A stretch of DNA of 64,000 bases from Janibacter terrae NBRC 107853 (GTDB lineage Bacteria > Actinomycetota > Actinomycetes > Actinomycetales > Dermatophilaceae). The stretch lies in the NCBI RefSeq assembly GCF_001591405.1, contig NZ_BCUV01000002.1, forward strand, positions 372,001 to 436,000, given 5' to 3'. Made by a program: the position numbers and the translations under genes. Below the pieces are notes generated by a model. The model had not been told where the DNA came from. It searched no databases and saw only the letters and a list, made by a program, of their open reading frames with translations. How positions within the stretch are numbered: position 1 is the first letter of the stretch; each line of letters begins with the position of its first letter. Below, piece by piece: positions 8,172 through 16,398 of the stretch.

Positions 8172-10262
8172 GTGACGACCCCGACCCCACGCCGTGACCT
8201 CGCCCCGGCGCTCGAGCGGGTCGTCGTCGGCGCCGGGCTCTGGCTCGTGCTCCTGGGGTTCCTCGGGGCGGTCCTCGCCCGGCTCGGGGTGTGGGTCCCG
8301 GTGATCGGGTGGGCGGCGGCGGTCGTCACCGCCGCGGTCGCCGTGCGCCTGTCCCGCGCCGTGCCCCGGCCGGCTGGTGCCGGCCTCGGTCCCGTCCCGG
8401 CTGCCGCGCTCGTCGTCGGCGTGCTCGCCGTGACCGTGTGGACCGGCGTGACCCACTCCGAGCAGGTGCTCCCACGGCGTGACTCGGCGAGCTACCTGCA
8501 GGCGACGATCTACCTCGCCGAGACCGGCAGCCGACCCGTCGCGATCGATCCCGAGAGCATCGGTGGCCCCGAGACGCTGAGGGAGGAGGGGCTGACGCTC
8601 GAGGCTCCGGCCTTCTACGGGACGGGGTCGCCCGAGGACCCCACGGTCCAGCCGCAGTTCATGCCCGGCCCCGCCGTGGCGTACTCCCTGCCGTGGTGGG
8701 CCGGGGGAGCCACCGCCACGCTGTGGGCCCCGGCCGTCGCCGGTGGCCTCGCCCTCCTCGCGCTCGGGCTGCTCGTCGCGCGGACCGTCTCACCGCTCGC
8801 CGCCGCGCCGGCCGCAGTGCTCGTCGGCGCCTGCTTCCCGTGGCTGCACACCGCCCGGTCCACCTACTCCGAGCCGCTCGCCGCGCTGACCCTCGGGGCG
8901 GGGTTCCTCGCCCTGACCCTGCTCGTCCGCGCGGCCGAGGACGCTCCCGTCGGCGACGTGCCGCCGGCCTGGACCCGCTCGGCCGCCCTCCTCGCCGGTG
9001 CCCTCGTCGGGGGCACCTCGATCGTGCGCATCGATGCCCTCCGGGAGACGATGCTCCTCATCCCCGTCGCCGCCCTGCTCCTGGCCCGCGGGCGCGGCTG
9101 GGCCCGGCCGCTGCTCGTCGGCGCCGTCGGCACGACGCTCGGGGGGTTCGCGGTCGCCGGCGTCATGAGCTGGCGCTACCTGGGCGAGATCGGCAGCTCG
9201 CTCGTCCCGCTCGTCGGGCTCGTCGTGCTCATGTCCCTCGGCTGCTGGGGGCTGCTGCGGCTCTCCCGCCGCGGGTGGTCCGTGCCCCTGTGGTTGTCCA
9301 CCCGCCTCCCGGTGCTCCTCGCCGCGGGCGTGGTCCTCGTCGGGGTGCTGCTCTCCCTCCGCCCGCTCGTGCAGGTCACCCGTCAGGACCCGCGCGACCC
9401 CGGCGCGATGTACGTCGCGCGGATGCAGGCCGAGCTCGGCCTGCCCGTCGACGGCGGGCGCACCTACGCCGAGCACTCCGTCGACTGGCTGGCCTGGTGG
9501 GTCGGGCCGGGCACCCTCGTCGTCGCCCTCGTGACCCTCGCCGCGCTCGCCCACGTGCTCGGTCGCTGGTGGACCGGGGGAGGGCGCCTGCCCGCCTGGG
9601 GCGCCGCCCTCGTCGTCGCCACCGGCTCGACCCTGCTCACCCTCGTCCGTCCCGGGATCACCCCCGACCACCCGTGGGCCGACCGTCGCCTGCTCGTCGC
9701 GCTCCCGCTCGCGCTCGTGCTCGCGGTCGCCGGGGCGTCCTGGGCGGCCCGGCAGGCGCGGCACCGTCGTGGCTCCGTCATCGGGGGAGCGGTCCTCGTC
9801 GCCCTCCTCGCCGTCACCGCCGTGCCGACCGCCCTCGCGACGTGGCCGCACCGCTCCGAGCGCGTGGAGCAGGGAGGGCTCGCCGCGGCGGCGACCTACT
9901 GCGCGGCGCTCGAGCCCGGCGACGTCGTCCTCGCCGTCGACGACTGGGCCGTGAACCACTGGACGCAGGTGACCCGCGGCATGTGCGGCGTCCCGGCGAT
10001 CGCCACCACCGGCCGCCTGCGGGACGACCCCGACCGGGTGCTCGCCGCGGCGCAGCGGCTCGACGAGCGGGTCCGGGCCCGCGGCGGACGGGTGCTGCTC
10101 GTCGCGCACCGAGAGCCGCAGACCCTGCAGCGGCTCGGCGCGACCGACGTGCGCACCGTCCTCGACACCACGCTCATGGAGGACCCGCACGTGCTGACCG
10201 AGCGCCCCGAGCGCCTCGACCCGCTGCGCCTCACCGTGTGGACGGGACGCGTCCCGCGATGA
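8172..10262 (+). CDS. polytopic membrane protein, GT-C/GT39-like glycosyltransferase
   Basis: 696 residues with about 11 or more hydrophobic helices, for example LVLLGFLGAVLARLGVWVPV near 25-45, and a C-terminal soluble part from about 575. The first extracytoplasmic loop carries PRRDSASYLQATIYLAETGS, an Asp-containing loop of the kind that holds the catalytic acid in GT-C enzymes using polyprenyl-phosphate sugars. Specific family membership is not certain. It is followed 28 nt later by a GT4 gene with its own -10 box. The likely role is transfer of a lipid-linked sugar outside the membrane, or an uncharacterised envelope membrane protein. Confidence 0.65.
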   Translation: MTTPTPRRDLAPALERVVVGAGLWLVLLGFLGAVLARLGVWVPVIGWAAAVVTAAVAVRLSRAVPRPAGAGLGPVPAAALVVGVLAVTVWTGVTHSEQVLPRRDSASYLQATIYLAETGSRPVAIDPESIGGPETLREEGLTLEAPAFYGTGSPEDPTVQPQFMPGPAVAYSLPWWAGGATATLWAPAVAGGLALLALGLLVARTVSPLAAAPAAVLVGACFPWLHTARSTYSEPLAALTLGAGFLALTLLVRAAEDAPVGDVPPAWTRSAALLAGALVGGTSIVRIDALRETMLLIPVAALLLARGRGWARPLLVGAVGTTLGGFAVAGVMSWRYLGEIGSSLVPLVGLVVLMSLGCWGLLRLSRRGWSVPLWLSTRLPVLLAAGVVLVGVLLSLRPLVQVTRQDPRDPGAMYVARMQAELGLPVDGGRTYAEHSVDWLAWWVGPGTLVVALVTLAALAHVLGRWWTGGGRLPAWGAALVVATGSTLLTLVRPGITPDHPWADRRLLVALPLALVLAVAGASWAARQARHRRGSVIGGAVLVALLAVTAVPTALATWPHRSERVEQGGLAAAATYCAALEPGDVVLAVDDWAVNHWTQVTRGMCGVPAIATTGRLRDDPDRVLAAAQRLDERVRARGGRVLLVAHREPQTLQRLGATDVRTVLDTTLMEDPHVLTERPERLDPLRLTVWTGRVPR

Positions 10263-10277
10263 CCCCGGCAGGTCGCA

Positions 10278-10283
10278 TAGGCT
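10278..10283 (+). promoter_or_regulatory. -10 element of leaderless GT4 gene
   Basis: TAGGCT is followed by 7 nt and the ATG at 10291. Confidence 0.6.
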
Positions 10284-10290
10284 GCCCGCG

Positions 10291-12228
10291 ATGAGCGCGC
10301 ACCTCGCCCCCGATCCCGGCGACCGTCCCGGTGACGCCTCGCTGAAGATCGCCGTCGTCGGTCCCACCCACCCCTACAAGGGCGGCGTGGCCTCGCACAC
10401 GACGACCCTCGCCCACGAGCTCGAGGCCGCCGGCCACGACGTGACGCTCGTGTCGTGGAGCCACCTCTACCCGAGCTTCTTCTACCCGGGCGAGCAGTCG
10501 GTCCCGAGCCAGGGGGACCCGGACGTGCCCCCCTTCCCCCGCACCGTCCGCGCCCTGTCGTGGGCCCGGCCGGACACGCTCCTGAGCGCGGGCCGGCGGT
10601 TGCGGGACGTCGACCTCGTCATCGTCGTCCACGTCATCCCGCCGGTCGTGCCGCTGCACCTCATGCTGCTGCGGGCCGCCGGCGTCGGGCGCACCGCGAT
10701 GTCCGGACGGGGCCCGCGCAGCGTCGTCATCGCGCACAACGTCCTGCCGCACGAGCCGCACCCGGGTGACGCGGCGCTCATGCGGACCCTCTTCCGGCGC
10801 GTGGACGCCGTGCTCGTCCACTCCGCCGAGCAGTCGCGCCTCGCTCGCGAGCTCGACGCCGACCACGTCGTCGTCACCGACCTGCCGCCGCACCTGCCCG
10901 GTGGTGACCCCGCCCCGCGCCCCGCGCACCGCGGCCCCGCCCGGCTCCTCGCGCTCGGCCTGGTGCGGGGGTACAAGGGCATCGACGTGCTGATGCGGGC
11001 CATGCTGCGCGTGCCGGACGTGACCCTGACCGTCGCCGGCGAGATCTGGGGCGACGCGGGCGAGGAGCTGCGGACCCTCGCCGAGCACCGTTCCCTCCGC
11101 GACCGCGTGCGCATCCACAGCGGCTACGTCCCGGCCGACCGGATCGCCGCCCTCCTCGCGCAGCACGACGTGCTCGGCCTGACCTACCGCAGCGCGACCG
11201 CGAGCCAGAACGTCCTGCTCGCCCACCAGCACGGCCTCGCGGTACTCGCGTCCGACGTGGGGACCTTCGGCGACCAGGTCACCGACGAGGTCGACGGCTA
11301 CCTCGTGCCCCCGGCGGACGAGGACGCGGTCGTCGCCGTCCTCGAGCGGCTGCGCGAGCCCGCCGAGGTCGAGCGCATCCGCGCCGGCATCACCCCTCCC
11401 GACCTGCACGCCCCGTGGGCCCGCTACGTCGGCTCGCTCGAGGCGCTCGCCGCCGCGGACCTGCAGGCCGACCCCACGGCCCGCCCGGTCGTGCGCCGGC
11501 GCTCGCGCCTGGGTCGGGTCGCCGACCGCGCCGAGGACCTCGTGACGCTCGCCAGGCTCGCCCGTGACCGTCGCCGACCGCGGCTCGACCTCGGTCGGGC
11601 CGACTTCCCGTCCTGGCTGCGCGCCACCGACGTGCTCGCGCACGACGAGGAGGCCGTCCGCGCCCGTGAGCTCGCCCGCGAGCTCGGCCTGCCCCGTGGC
11701 GGCGACGCGATCGCGGAGTGGGCCGCCCTCGGGGCCCTCGGGGTGCTCGTCGGCATGCGTGACGACCGGCGGCGCGAGGCCCTGATCATCGACGCCTCCG
11801 GCGCGGGGTCCCCCTTCGGGCGGTGGGCCCGGGCCGCCGGCTACGTGCCCGTCGAGGTCGAGCTGCGGGGCTCCCGGTCGTCGATGACGCTCCTCGACGT
11901 CGACACCGCCACCCTCGACCTCATCACGCGTCTGCACCCCGACGACGCGTCCGCCGCAGACATCGACGAGACGCTGACCCAGGCGGGCTGGGCGCTGCGC
12001 GCCGGCGGCCTGCTCTGCCTCACCCTGCCCGTCGGCGGCACCGGGAGCGACGTCGTCGGCGGGGCGGCCGACCTGCGGGCGGTCGTCGCCCGGGCCGCCG
12101 ACGCGGGCTTCACCCTCGTCGGCGACGTGGACGGGGACCTCACCGCCCGGCTGCGCCACGCGTCCAGGGTGAGCACCGAGCCCGAGGCCGCCCACGCCCT
12201 CGTGCGCCTCACCTTCGCGCGGCGATGA
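10291..12228 (+). CDS. GT4 glycosyltransferase fused to a methyltransferase-like C-terminal domain
   Basis: 645 residues in two parts. Residues about 18-390 are a GT-B retaining glycosyltransferase: the N-terminal loop VVGPTHPYKGGVASHT near 21-36, the second Rossmann half beginning ARLLALGLVRGYKGIDVL, and VLASDVGTFGDQV plus GYLVPP in place of the usual E-x7-E region. Residues about 450-645 look like a divergent class I methyltransferase (ALIIDASGAGSPFGRWARA as nucleotide loop, then WALRAGGLLCLTLPVGG), lacking a canonical GxGxG. Its stop overlaps the next gene's start (ATGA), so it is coupled to the flippase-like protein. The activity of the second half is uncertain. Confidence 0.8.
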   Translation: MSAHLAPDPGDRPGDASLKIAVVGPTHPYKGGVASHTTTLAHELEAAGHDVTLVSWSHLYPSFFYPGEQSVPSQGDPDVPPFPRTVRALSWARPDTLLSAGRRLRDVDLVIVVHVIPPVVPLHLMLLRAAGVGRTAMSGRGPRSVVIAHNVLPHEPHPGDAALMRTLFRRVDAVLVHSAEQSRLARELDADHVVVTDLPPHLPGGDPAPRPAHRGPARLLALGLVRGYKGIDVLMRAMLRVPDVTLTVAGEIWGDAGEELRTLAEHRSLRDRVRIHSGYVPADRIAALLAQHDVLGLTYRSATASQNVLLAHQHGLAVLASDVGTFGDQVTDEVDGYLVPPADEDAVVAVLERLREPAEVERIRAGITPPDLHAPWARYVGSLEALAAADLQADPTARPVVRRRSRLGRVADRAEDLVTLARLARDRRRPRLDLGRADFPSWLRATDVLAHDEEAVRARELARELGLPRGGDAIAEWAALGALGVLVGMRDDRRREALIIDASGAGSPFGRWARAAGYVPVEVELRGSRSSMTLLDVDTATLDLITRLHPDDASAADIDETLTQAGWALRAGGLLCLTLPVGGTGSDVVGGAADLRAVVARAADAGFTLVGDVDGDLTARLRHASRVSTEPEAAHALVRLTFARR

Positions 12229-13214
12229 GCGCCCCCGCGCGCCGCCCGCGCAAGCGGGTCCTCGACGTGCTGCGCATCGGCTTCCTGCTGCTCGTCCTCG
12301 TGGTGGTGGCGATCGCGCTGCGCTCCAACTGGGAGGAGGTGCGCGGCGACCTGCGCCGGATCGGTCCGGTCACGCTCCTCGCGGCGACGGCGCTGTCGCT
12401 GCTCTCGCCCTTCTTCACCGTGCTCGGCTGGCGCGTCCTCATGGCCGACCTCGGATCGCGGCTGCACATCGCCCCCGCGAGCGGGGTCTTCTTCGTCGGG
12501 CAGCTCGGCAAGTACCTGCCGGGGTCGGTGTGGTCGGTCGTCGTCCAGACCGACATGGCCGCGCGGCTCGGCGTCCCCCGACGGCGGACGGCGGTCGTCG
12601 GTCTGCTGTGCATCGCGCTGTCCGCGCTCACCGGCATGATCGCGGGCCTGCCCGCGCTGCCCGTCCTGCTCACCCGGGGCGAAGCCGTCATCCCGTGGTG
12701 GTCGCTGCTGCTCATCATCGGCGTGCTGGGGGCGCTGCTGTGGCCGCCGGTGCTCAACCGGGGCATCCGCACCCTCCTGCGACTGCTGCGGCGCGAGCCC
12801 CTCGAGCACGACCTCACGCACGCCGCCGTCGGCCTGTCCAGCCTGTGGTTCACCTCGTCCTGGCTCACCGGCGGACTGGCCGTGTGGGTCATGGCCCGCA
12901 ACGTCGCGCCCGACGACGCCGACGCCTCGCGGTTGCTGCTCGTCGCGGTCTCCGGGTACCTCCTCGCCGCCGGCATCGGGATGTTCAGCATCGTCGTGCC
13001 GGCCGGCGTCGGCGTGCGCGACGGCGTGCTCGCCCTGCTCCTCGCGACCCAGATGCCCTTCTCCGCGGCGACGGCAGTCGTCGTCGTCGCGCGCTTCCTC
13101 ACCGTCCTCGCCGACGTCGTCTGGGCCGCCGTCGGCTGGCTCTGGGCGAAGTCGCACCACCTGCTCCCCTCGCCCCCCGGCTCGGCCCCGACGGGGCCTG
13201 ACCCCGCCCCGTAA
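12225..13214 (+). CDS. lysylphosphatidylglycerol synthase TM-region (UPF0104) membrane protein
   Basis: 329 residues, about eight membrane helices, of the LPG_synthase_TM/UPF0104 type. It starts MSAPARRPRKRVLDVL, and helix one is FLLLVLVVVAIALRS. FFVGQLGKYLPGSVWSVV near 90-107 is the most conserved family block (GKYxPG) and VPAGVGVRDG near 257-266 is the second. Stand-alone members lack the aminoacyltransferase domain and are often found with glycosyltransferases, where they are thought to help move lipid-linked intermediates. The ATG overlaps the stop of the GT4 gene by four bases. Confidence 0.85.
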   Translation: MSAPARRPRKRVLDVLRIGFLLLVLVVVAIALRSNWEEVRGDLRRIGPVTLLAATALSLLSPFFTVLGWRVLMADLGSRLHIAPASGVFFVGQLGKYLPGSVWSVVVQTDMAARLGVPRRRTAVVGLLCIALSALTGMIAGLPALPVLLTRGEAVIPWWSLLLIIGVLGALLWPPVLNRGIRTLLRLLRREPLEHDLTHAAVGLSSLWFTSSWLTGGLAVWVMARNVAPDDADASRLLLVAVSGYLLAAGIGMFSIVVPAGVGVRDGVLALLLATQMPFSAATAVVVVARFLTVLADVVWAAVGWLWAKSHHLLPSPPGSAPTGPDPAP

Positions 13215-13217
13215 GGT
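13212..13217 (+). promoter_or_regulatory. -10 element of leaderless methyltransferase gene
   Basis: TAAGGT overlaps the upstream stop codon region and is followed by 8 nt and the ATG at 13226. Confidence 0.5.
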
Positions 13218-13225
13218 GATCTCCC

Positions 13226-14074
13226 ATGTCTGACTCCACCTCCTCCGGCCAGGTCGCCGCACCCCCGGGTGGTCGCCTCCTGGCGCTCGCCAAGCGCGCC
13301 GCCGAGCACGCCCTCTGGGGCCGCGTCGCGGTCCAGCGGCGCCTCGAGGCCAGGGCGAAGGGGGATCGTCCCGCGCCGACGACCGTCGCCCCGACCGGTG
13401 TGCTCACCGACGCCGCGGCGTGGCGGCGTGCGGCCGACGAGGCCAAGCGCCTGCGCCTGCCGCTCCACCGGGACCTGCCCAAGAACTGGGACGCCCTCGG
13501 TGCCGTCGGCGCCGTCCTCGACCTCGTCGACGACGGGACGCGCAGCGCGCGGGTCATGGACGCCGGCTCGGCGCGCTACTCGCCGGTCCTGCCGTGGCTG
13601 CGGCTCTACGGCTTCGGCTCCACGCCGGGCTCGCTCATCGGGATCAACCTCGAGTTCGGCTCGCAGGTCACCCGCGACGGCGTCGTCTTCCGCTACGGAG
13701 ACGTGACCGACACCGGGTTGCCGAGTGGCCACCTCGACGCCATCACGTGCATGTCGGTCATCGAGCACGGCGTGCCCCTCGAGGGGTTCATCGCCGAGTC
13801 GGCGCGGCTGCTGCGCCCCGGCGGGGTCCTCGCGGTCTCGACCGACTACGACCAGGACCCGCCGGACACGACCGGCAAGGAGATCTACGGGTCGCAGGTC
13901 CACATCTTCTCCCCGGCGGAGATCCGCGACCTCGTGGCGCTGGCCGAGCGGCACGACCTCGAGCTCGTCGGCACCCTGGACGACGCGGCCCTGGCGCACA
14001 CCGAGCGACCCGTGCACTGGACCAGGGTCGACCTCGACTACACCTTCATCCTGCTGACCTTCCGCCGCCGCTGA
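13226..14074 (+). CDS. class I SAM-dependent methyltransferase
   Basis: 282 residues. The Rossmann methyltransferase core is visible: ARVMDAGSARYSP near 109-121 (motif I, with G-S-A instead of GxGxG), LDAITCMSVIEHG near 170-182 (post-motif II) and ESARLLRPGGVLAVSTDY near 190-207 (motif III). The first 90 residues are basic and helical. It lies at the end of the envelope glycan block, so a sugar or lipid-linked acceptor is likely but not shown by sequence. Confidence 0.85.
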   Translation: MSDSTSSGQVAAPPGGRLLALAKRAAEHALWGRVAVQRRLEARAKGDRPAPTTVAPTGVLTDAAAWRRAADEAKRLRLPLHRDLPKNWDALGAVGAVLDLVDDGTRSARVMDAGSARYSPVLPWLRLYGFGSTPGSLIGINLEFGSQVTRDGVVFRYGDVTDTGLPSGHLDAITCMSVIEHGVPLEGFIAESARLLRPGGVLAVSTDYDQDPPDTTGKEIYGSQVHIFSPAEIRDLVALAERHDLELVGTLDDAALAHTERPVHWTRVDLDYTFILLTFRRR

Positions 14075-14084
14075 CCGGCACCGG

Positions 14085-15011
14085 ATGAGCACGCACCCGG
14101 GAGCGACGGTCCGGCGGCACCGCCCGCCCGCGCCGGTCGACCTCGCCCTGGTACTGCCCCCCTTCGTCCGCGGGTCGGGTGACCCGACGAGCCTCAGGGG
14201 CCGCGACGGCTGGTGGTTCGGCTGGACGACGCCCGACGGCCCGGTCACCCTCCACCTGCGCGACGCCGGGGCCGAGGTCCTCGCCTCGGCCTGGGGTGCC
14301 GGCGCGGCGTGGATGCTCGATCGCCTGCCGGACCTCGTGGGGGGCCGGGACGACCCGATGGGGTTCACGCCCCACCACGACCTCGTCGCCCGCGGGTGGC
14401 CGCGGATGCGGACCTGGCGGGTGCCGGCCAACGGGCTCGTCGCCCAGATGCTCGTGTGCTCGGTGCTCGAGCAGAAGGTCACCGGCCGCGAGGCCTTCAG
14501 CAGCCAGCGCCAGCTCGTGCGCCGCTTCGGGTCGCCGGCGCCCGGGCCGGGGGAGGAGCTGGGGCTCGTCTGCCCGCCGAGTGCCGCGGACTGGGCCCGC
14601 ATCCCGTCCTGGGAGTGGCTGCGGGCGGGGGTCGACGGGGCCCGCTCGCGCGTCGTCGTGCGGGCCATGGGCGTCGCCGGACGCCTCGACGAGTGCGCGG
14701 ACCTGCCGCTGACGCAGGCGCACGCCCGGATGCGCTCGTTGCCGGGGATCGGCGTCTGGACGGCCGCCGAGGTGGCCCAGCGGGCGCTCGGGGACGCGGA
14801 CTCGCCGAGCTTCGGCGACTACCACGTGGCCAAGGACGTGACGCTCGCGCTCGACGGCCGGGTGGGCGACGACGACCGCATGGCCGAGCTCCTCGCCCCC
14901 TACGCCGGCCACCGGTACCGCGCGCAGCGGGTCGTCACCGCCACCGCCGGCCCCCGGCCGCGTCGTGGGCCGCGCCGCTCGCTGCCCACGCACCTGCCGA
15001 CGCGGTTCTAG
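14085..15011 (+). CDS. AlkA-like HhH-GPD DNA-3-methyladenine glycosylase
   Basis: 308 residues. The helix-hairpin-helix LPGIGVWTA is near 222-230, followed by the Gly/Pro loop and the region SPSFGDYHVAKDV, where AlkA-type enzymes place the catalytic Asp. QMLVCSVLEQKVTG near 121-134 is the family's other conserved helix (ILxQQVS in classic AlkA). It should excise alkylated bases by base-flipping to start base-excision repair. The basic Arg/Pro-rich C-terminal tail is unusual in composition but short. It is 10 nt after the methyltransferase and converges on fbiA. Confidence 0.85.
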   Translation: MSTHPGATVRRHRPPAPVDLALVLPPFVRGSGDPTSLRGRDGWWFGWTTPDGPVTLHLRDAGAEVLASAWGAGAAWMLDRLPDLVGGRDDPMGFTPHHDLVARGWPRMRTWRVPANGLVAQMLVCSVLEQKVTGREAFSSQRQLVRRFGSPAPGPGEELGLVCPPSAADWARIPSWEWLRAGVDGARSRVVVRAMGVAGRLDECADLPLTQAHARMRSLPGIGVWTAAEVAQRALGDADSPSFGDYHVAKDVTLALDGRVGDDDRMAELLAPYAGHRYRAQRVVTATAGPRPRRGPRRSLPTHLPTRF

Positions 15012-15034
15012 CCGCGCACCCACGACGCACCGGG

Positions 15035-15946
15035 TCAGGGACGCAGTCCGAGCGCGAGGTCGAGGGCGTCGGCGGCCACCTGCTCGGCAGGCCGGCCGAG
15101 GTCGACGTGCCGCGTCGTCCAACGGGACCCGCGCGCCGGGGCCTCGTCCGCGGGCGCGAGCCAGCCGGCGAGGAGGTCCTGGTAGAGGCCGGCGACGCCG
15201 GCGGACGTGGGCTCGATGCCGACCGCGGCGAGCGAGGGGCCGAGGGACGCGAGGTCGGGGCTCACGCCGACGACGGGCGCCGACGTCCCGCGCAGCGCGT
15301 CCCGCACACCGGGGACGCCGAGGACGATGCCGACGGACAGCACCGGGTCGCTCGGCGGGAGCAGGACGACGTCCGCGGAGCGGAGGGCGTCGAGCACGCC
15401 CGGGGCGGCGGCCGCGCGGTCCATGCCGGCGACGACGAAGCGCACGGCCGCCGGCGCGCCGAGCTCGTGCCGCCACCGCTGGACGTGGACCGCCTGCTGG
15501 CCCTCGGCGCCGTCCAGGACCGCGTGGGTCTCGACCGGGACGTCGCTCATCGGCAGGACCCGCACGTGGTCGGGCAGCCCGGCGCGCACCGCGAGGCGCG
15601 CGGTGACCTCGGTCGGTGTCGCGCCCTGACCGAGCCACGCGGTCCGGGCGAGGTGGGTGGCGACCTCGCGGTCGGTGACCGGGTACCACTGGGGGTGGAC
15701 GTCAAGCGCGACGAGCTCGTCGGCGACGACCGAGGACGGGTCGGCGGGGGAGCCGCCGAGCTCGGCCAGCAGGGCATCGACGTCCGGCTGGACGCGCAGT
15801 CCCCACAGCGTGAGGTCGTCCCCGGTGTTGGCGATGACGGTCACCTCGTCGTCGCCGGCCCGATGACGGAGGTGGTCCAGGAGACCGCGGACGAATCGGG
15901 CGCCGGCCGGCCCGCCGGAGATCACGGTGATGCGCATGGGGCACAT
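15035..15946 (-). CDS. fbiA: FbiA/CofD-type 2-phospho-L-lactate (phosphoenolpyruvate) transferase of F420 synthesis
   Basis: 303 residues from ATG 15946 or 300 from ATG 15937 (MRITVISGG). FbiA joins a phospho-carboxylate to the deazaflavin Fo, forming the (dehydro-)F420-0 side chain. Supporting motifs are the N-terminal nucleotide loop GGPAGARF, where the family usually has GGxGGARF, and NTGDDLTLWGLRVQPDVDA, which carries the metal-binding aspartates. VLPMSDVPVETHAVLDG and LLPPSDPVLSVGIVLGVPGV are also typical. As in mycobacteria it lies next to whiB2, divergently. No fbiB follows in this window. The start is uncertain because neither ATG has a clear Shine-Dalgarno or -10 box. Confidence 0.87.
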   Translation of the reverse strand: MCPMRITVISGGPAGARFVRGLLDHLRHRAGDDEVTVIANTGDDLTLWGLRVQPDVDALLAELGGSPADPSSVVADELVALDVHPQWYPVTDREVATHLARTAWLGQGATPTEVTARLAVRAGLPDHVRVLPMSDVPVETHAVLDGAEGQQAVHVQRWRHELGAPAAVRFVVAGMDRAAAAPGVLDALRSADVVLLPPSDPVLSVGIVLGVPGVRDALRGTSAPVVGVSPDLASLGPSLAAVGIEPTSAGVAGLYQDLLAGWLAPADEAPARGSRWTTRHVDLGRPAEQVAADALDLALGLRP

Positions 15947-16022
15947 GGTCTCAGCCGCCGCCGGGGAGGGCGAAGGGGAGGGGAGACGGGGCGACCGTTC
16001 GCCGCTCCATACCGTGCTCGGC

Positions 16023-16064
16023 TTGACGACGCACGCATGACACGCATGTAATTACAGACGTGTC
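16023..16064 (+). promoter_or_regulatory. whiB2 promoter with palindromic operator over the -10
   Basis: TTGACG (16023-16028) and TGTAAT (16047-16052) are 18 nt apart, a good sigma-70-type promoter. A 26-bp imperfect palindrome covers the -10: GACACG at 16039-16044, the perfect core TGTAATTACA at 16047-16056, and CGTGTC at 16059-16064. Only the two intervening pairs mismatch. A dimeric repressor is the natural reading; its identity is unknown. Confidence 0.6.
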
Positions 16065-16120
16065 GTCACCCCGTCGTCCGGGAGCGGCATGGGACCAAGG
16101 GTCGAGGTCGAGGAGGGACC

Positions 16121-16384
16121 ATGCACGAACTTCAGCTGATCACCGGTGACGCCACCGACGACACGGAGCTGTCCTGGCAGGAGCGATCGCTCTGCGCCCA
16201 GACGGATCCCGAGGCGTTCTTCCCCGAGAAGGGCGGATCCACCCGCGAGGCGAAGAAGGTCTGTGTCGGGTGTGACGTCCGCCAGGAGTGCCTCGAGTAC
16301 GCCCTGGCGCACGACGAGCGCTTCGGCATCTGGGGCGGGCTGTCCGAGCGCGAGCGGCGCAAGCTCAAGAAGCGCGCGGTCTGA
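16121..16384 (+). CDS. whiB2: WhiB-family iron-sulfur transcriptional regulator (WhiB2/WhmD type)
   Basis: 87 residues. Four cysteines bind a [4Fe-4S] cluster: SLCAQTDPEAFFP, then KVCVGCDVRQECLEYAL (C-x2-C-x5-C). The glycine motif GIWGGLSERERRKLKK near 67-82 and the basic tail contact DNA or sigma A. The WhiB2/WhmD assignment, linked to septation and cell division, rests on the conserved neighbourhood fbiA-whiB2-large glycosyltransferase-DUF3499-manB. A GAGGAGGG Shine-Dalgarno ends 3 nt before the ATG. Its own promoter carries a palindrome. Confidence 0.92.
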   Translation: MHELQLITGDATDDTELSWQERSLCAQTDPEAFFPEKGGSTREAKKVCVGCDVRQECLEYALAHDERFGIWGGLSERERRKLKKRAV

Positions 16385-16398
16385 CCGTCGGCGAGGTC

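Noticed and set aside
16039-16064. CRP/GlxR site at whiB2.
   Set aside because: The symmetry is TGTAATTACA, not TGTGA-N6-TCACA.
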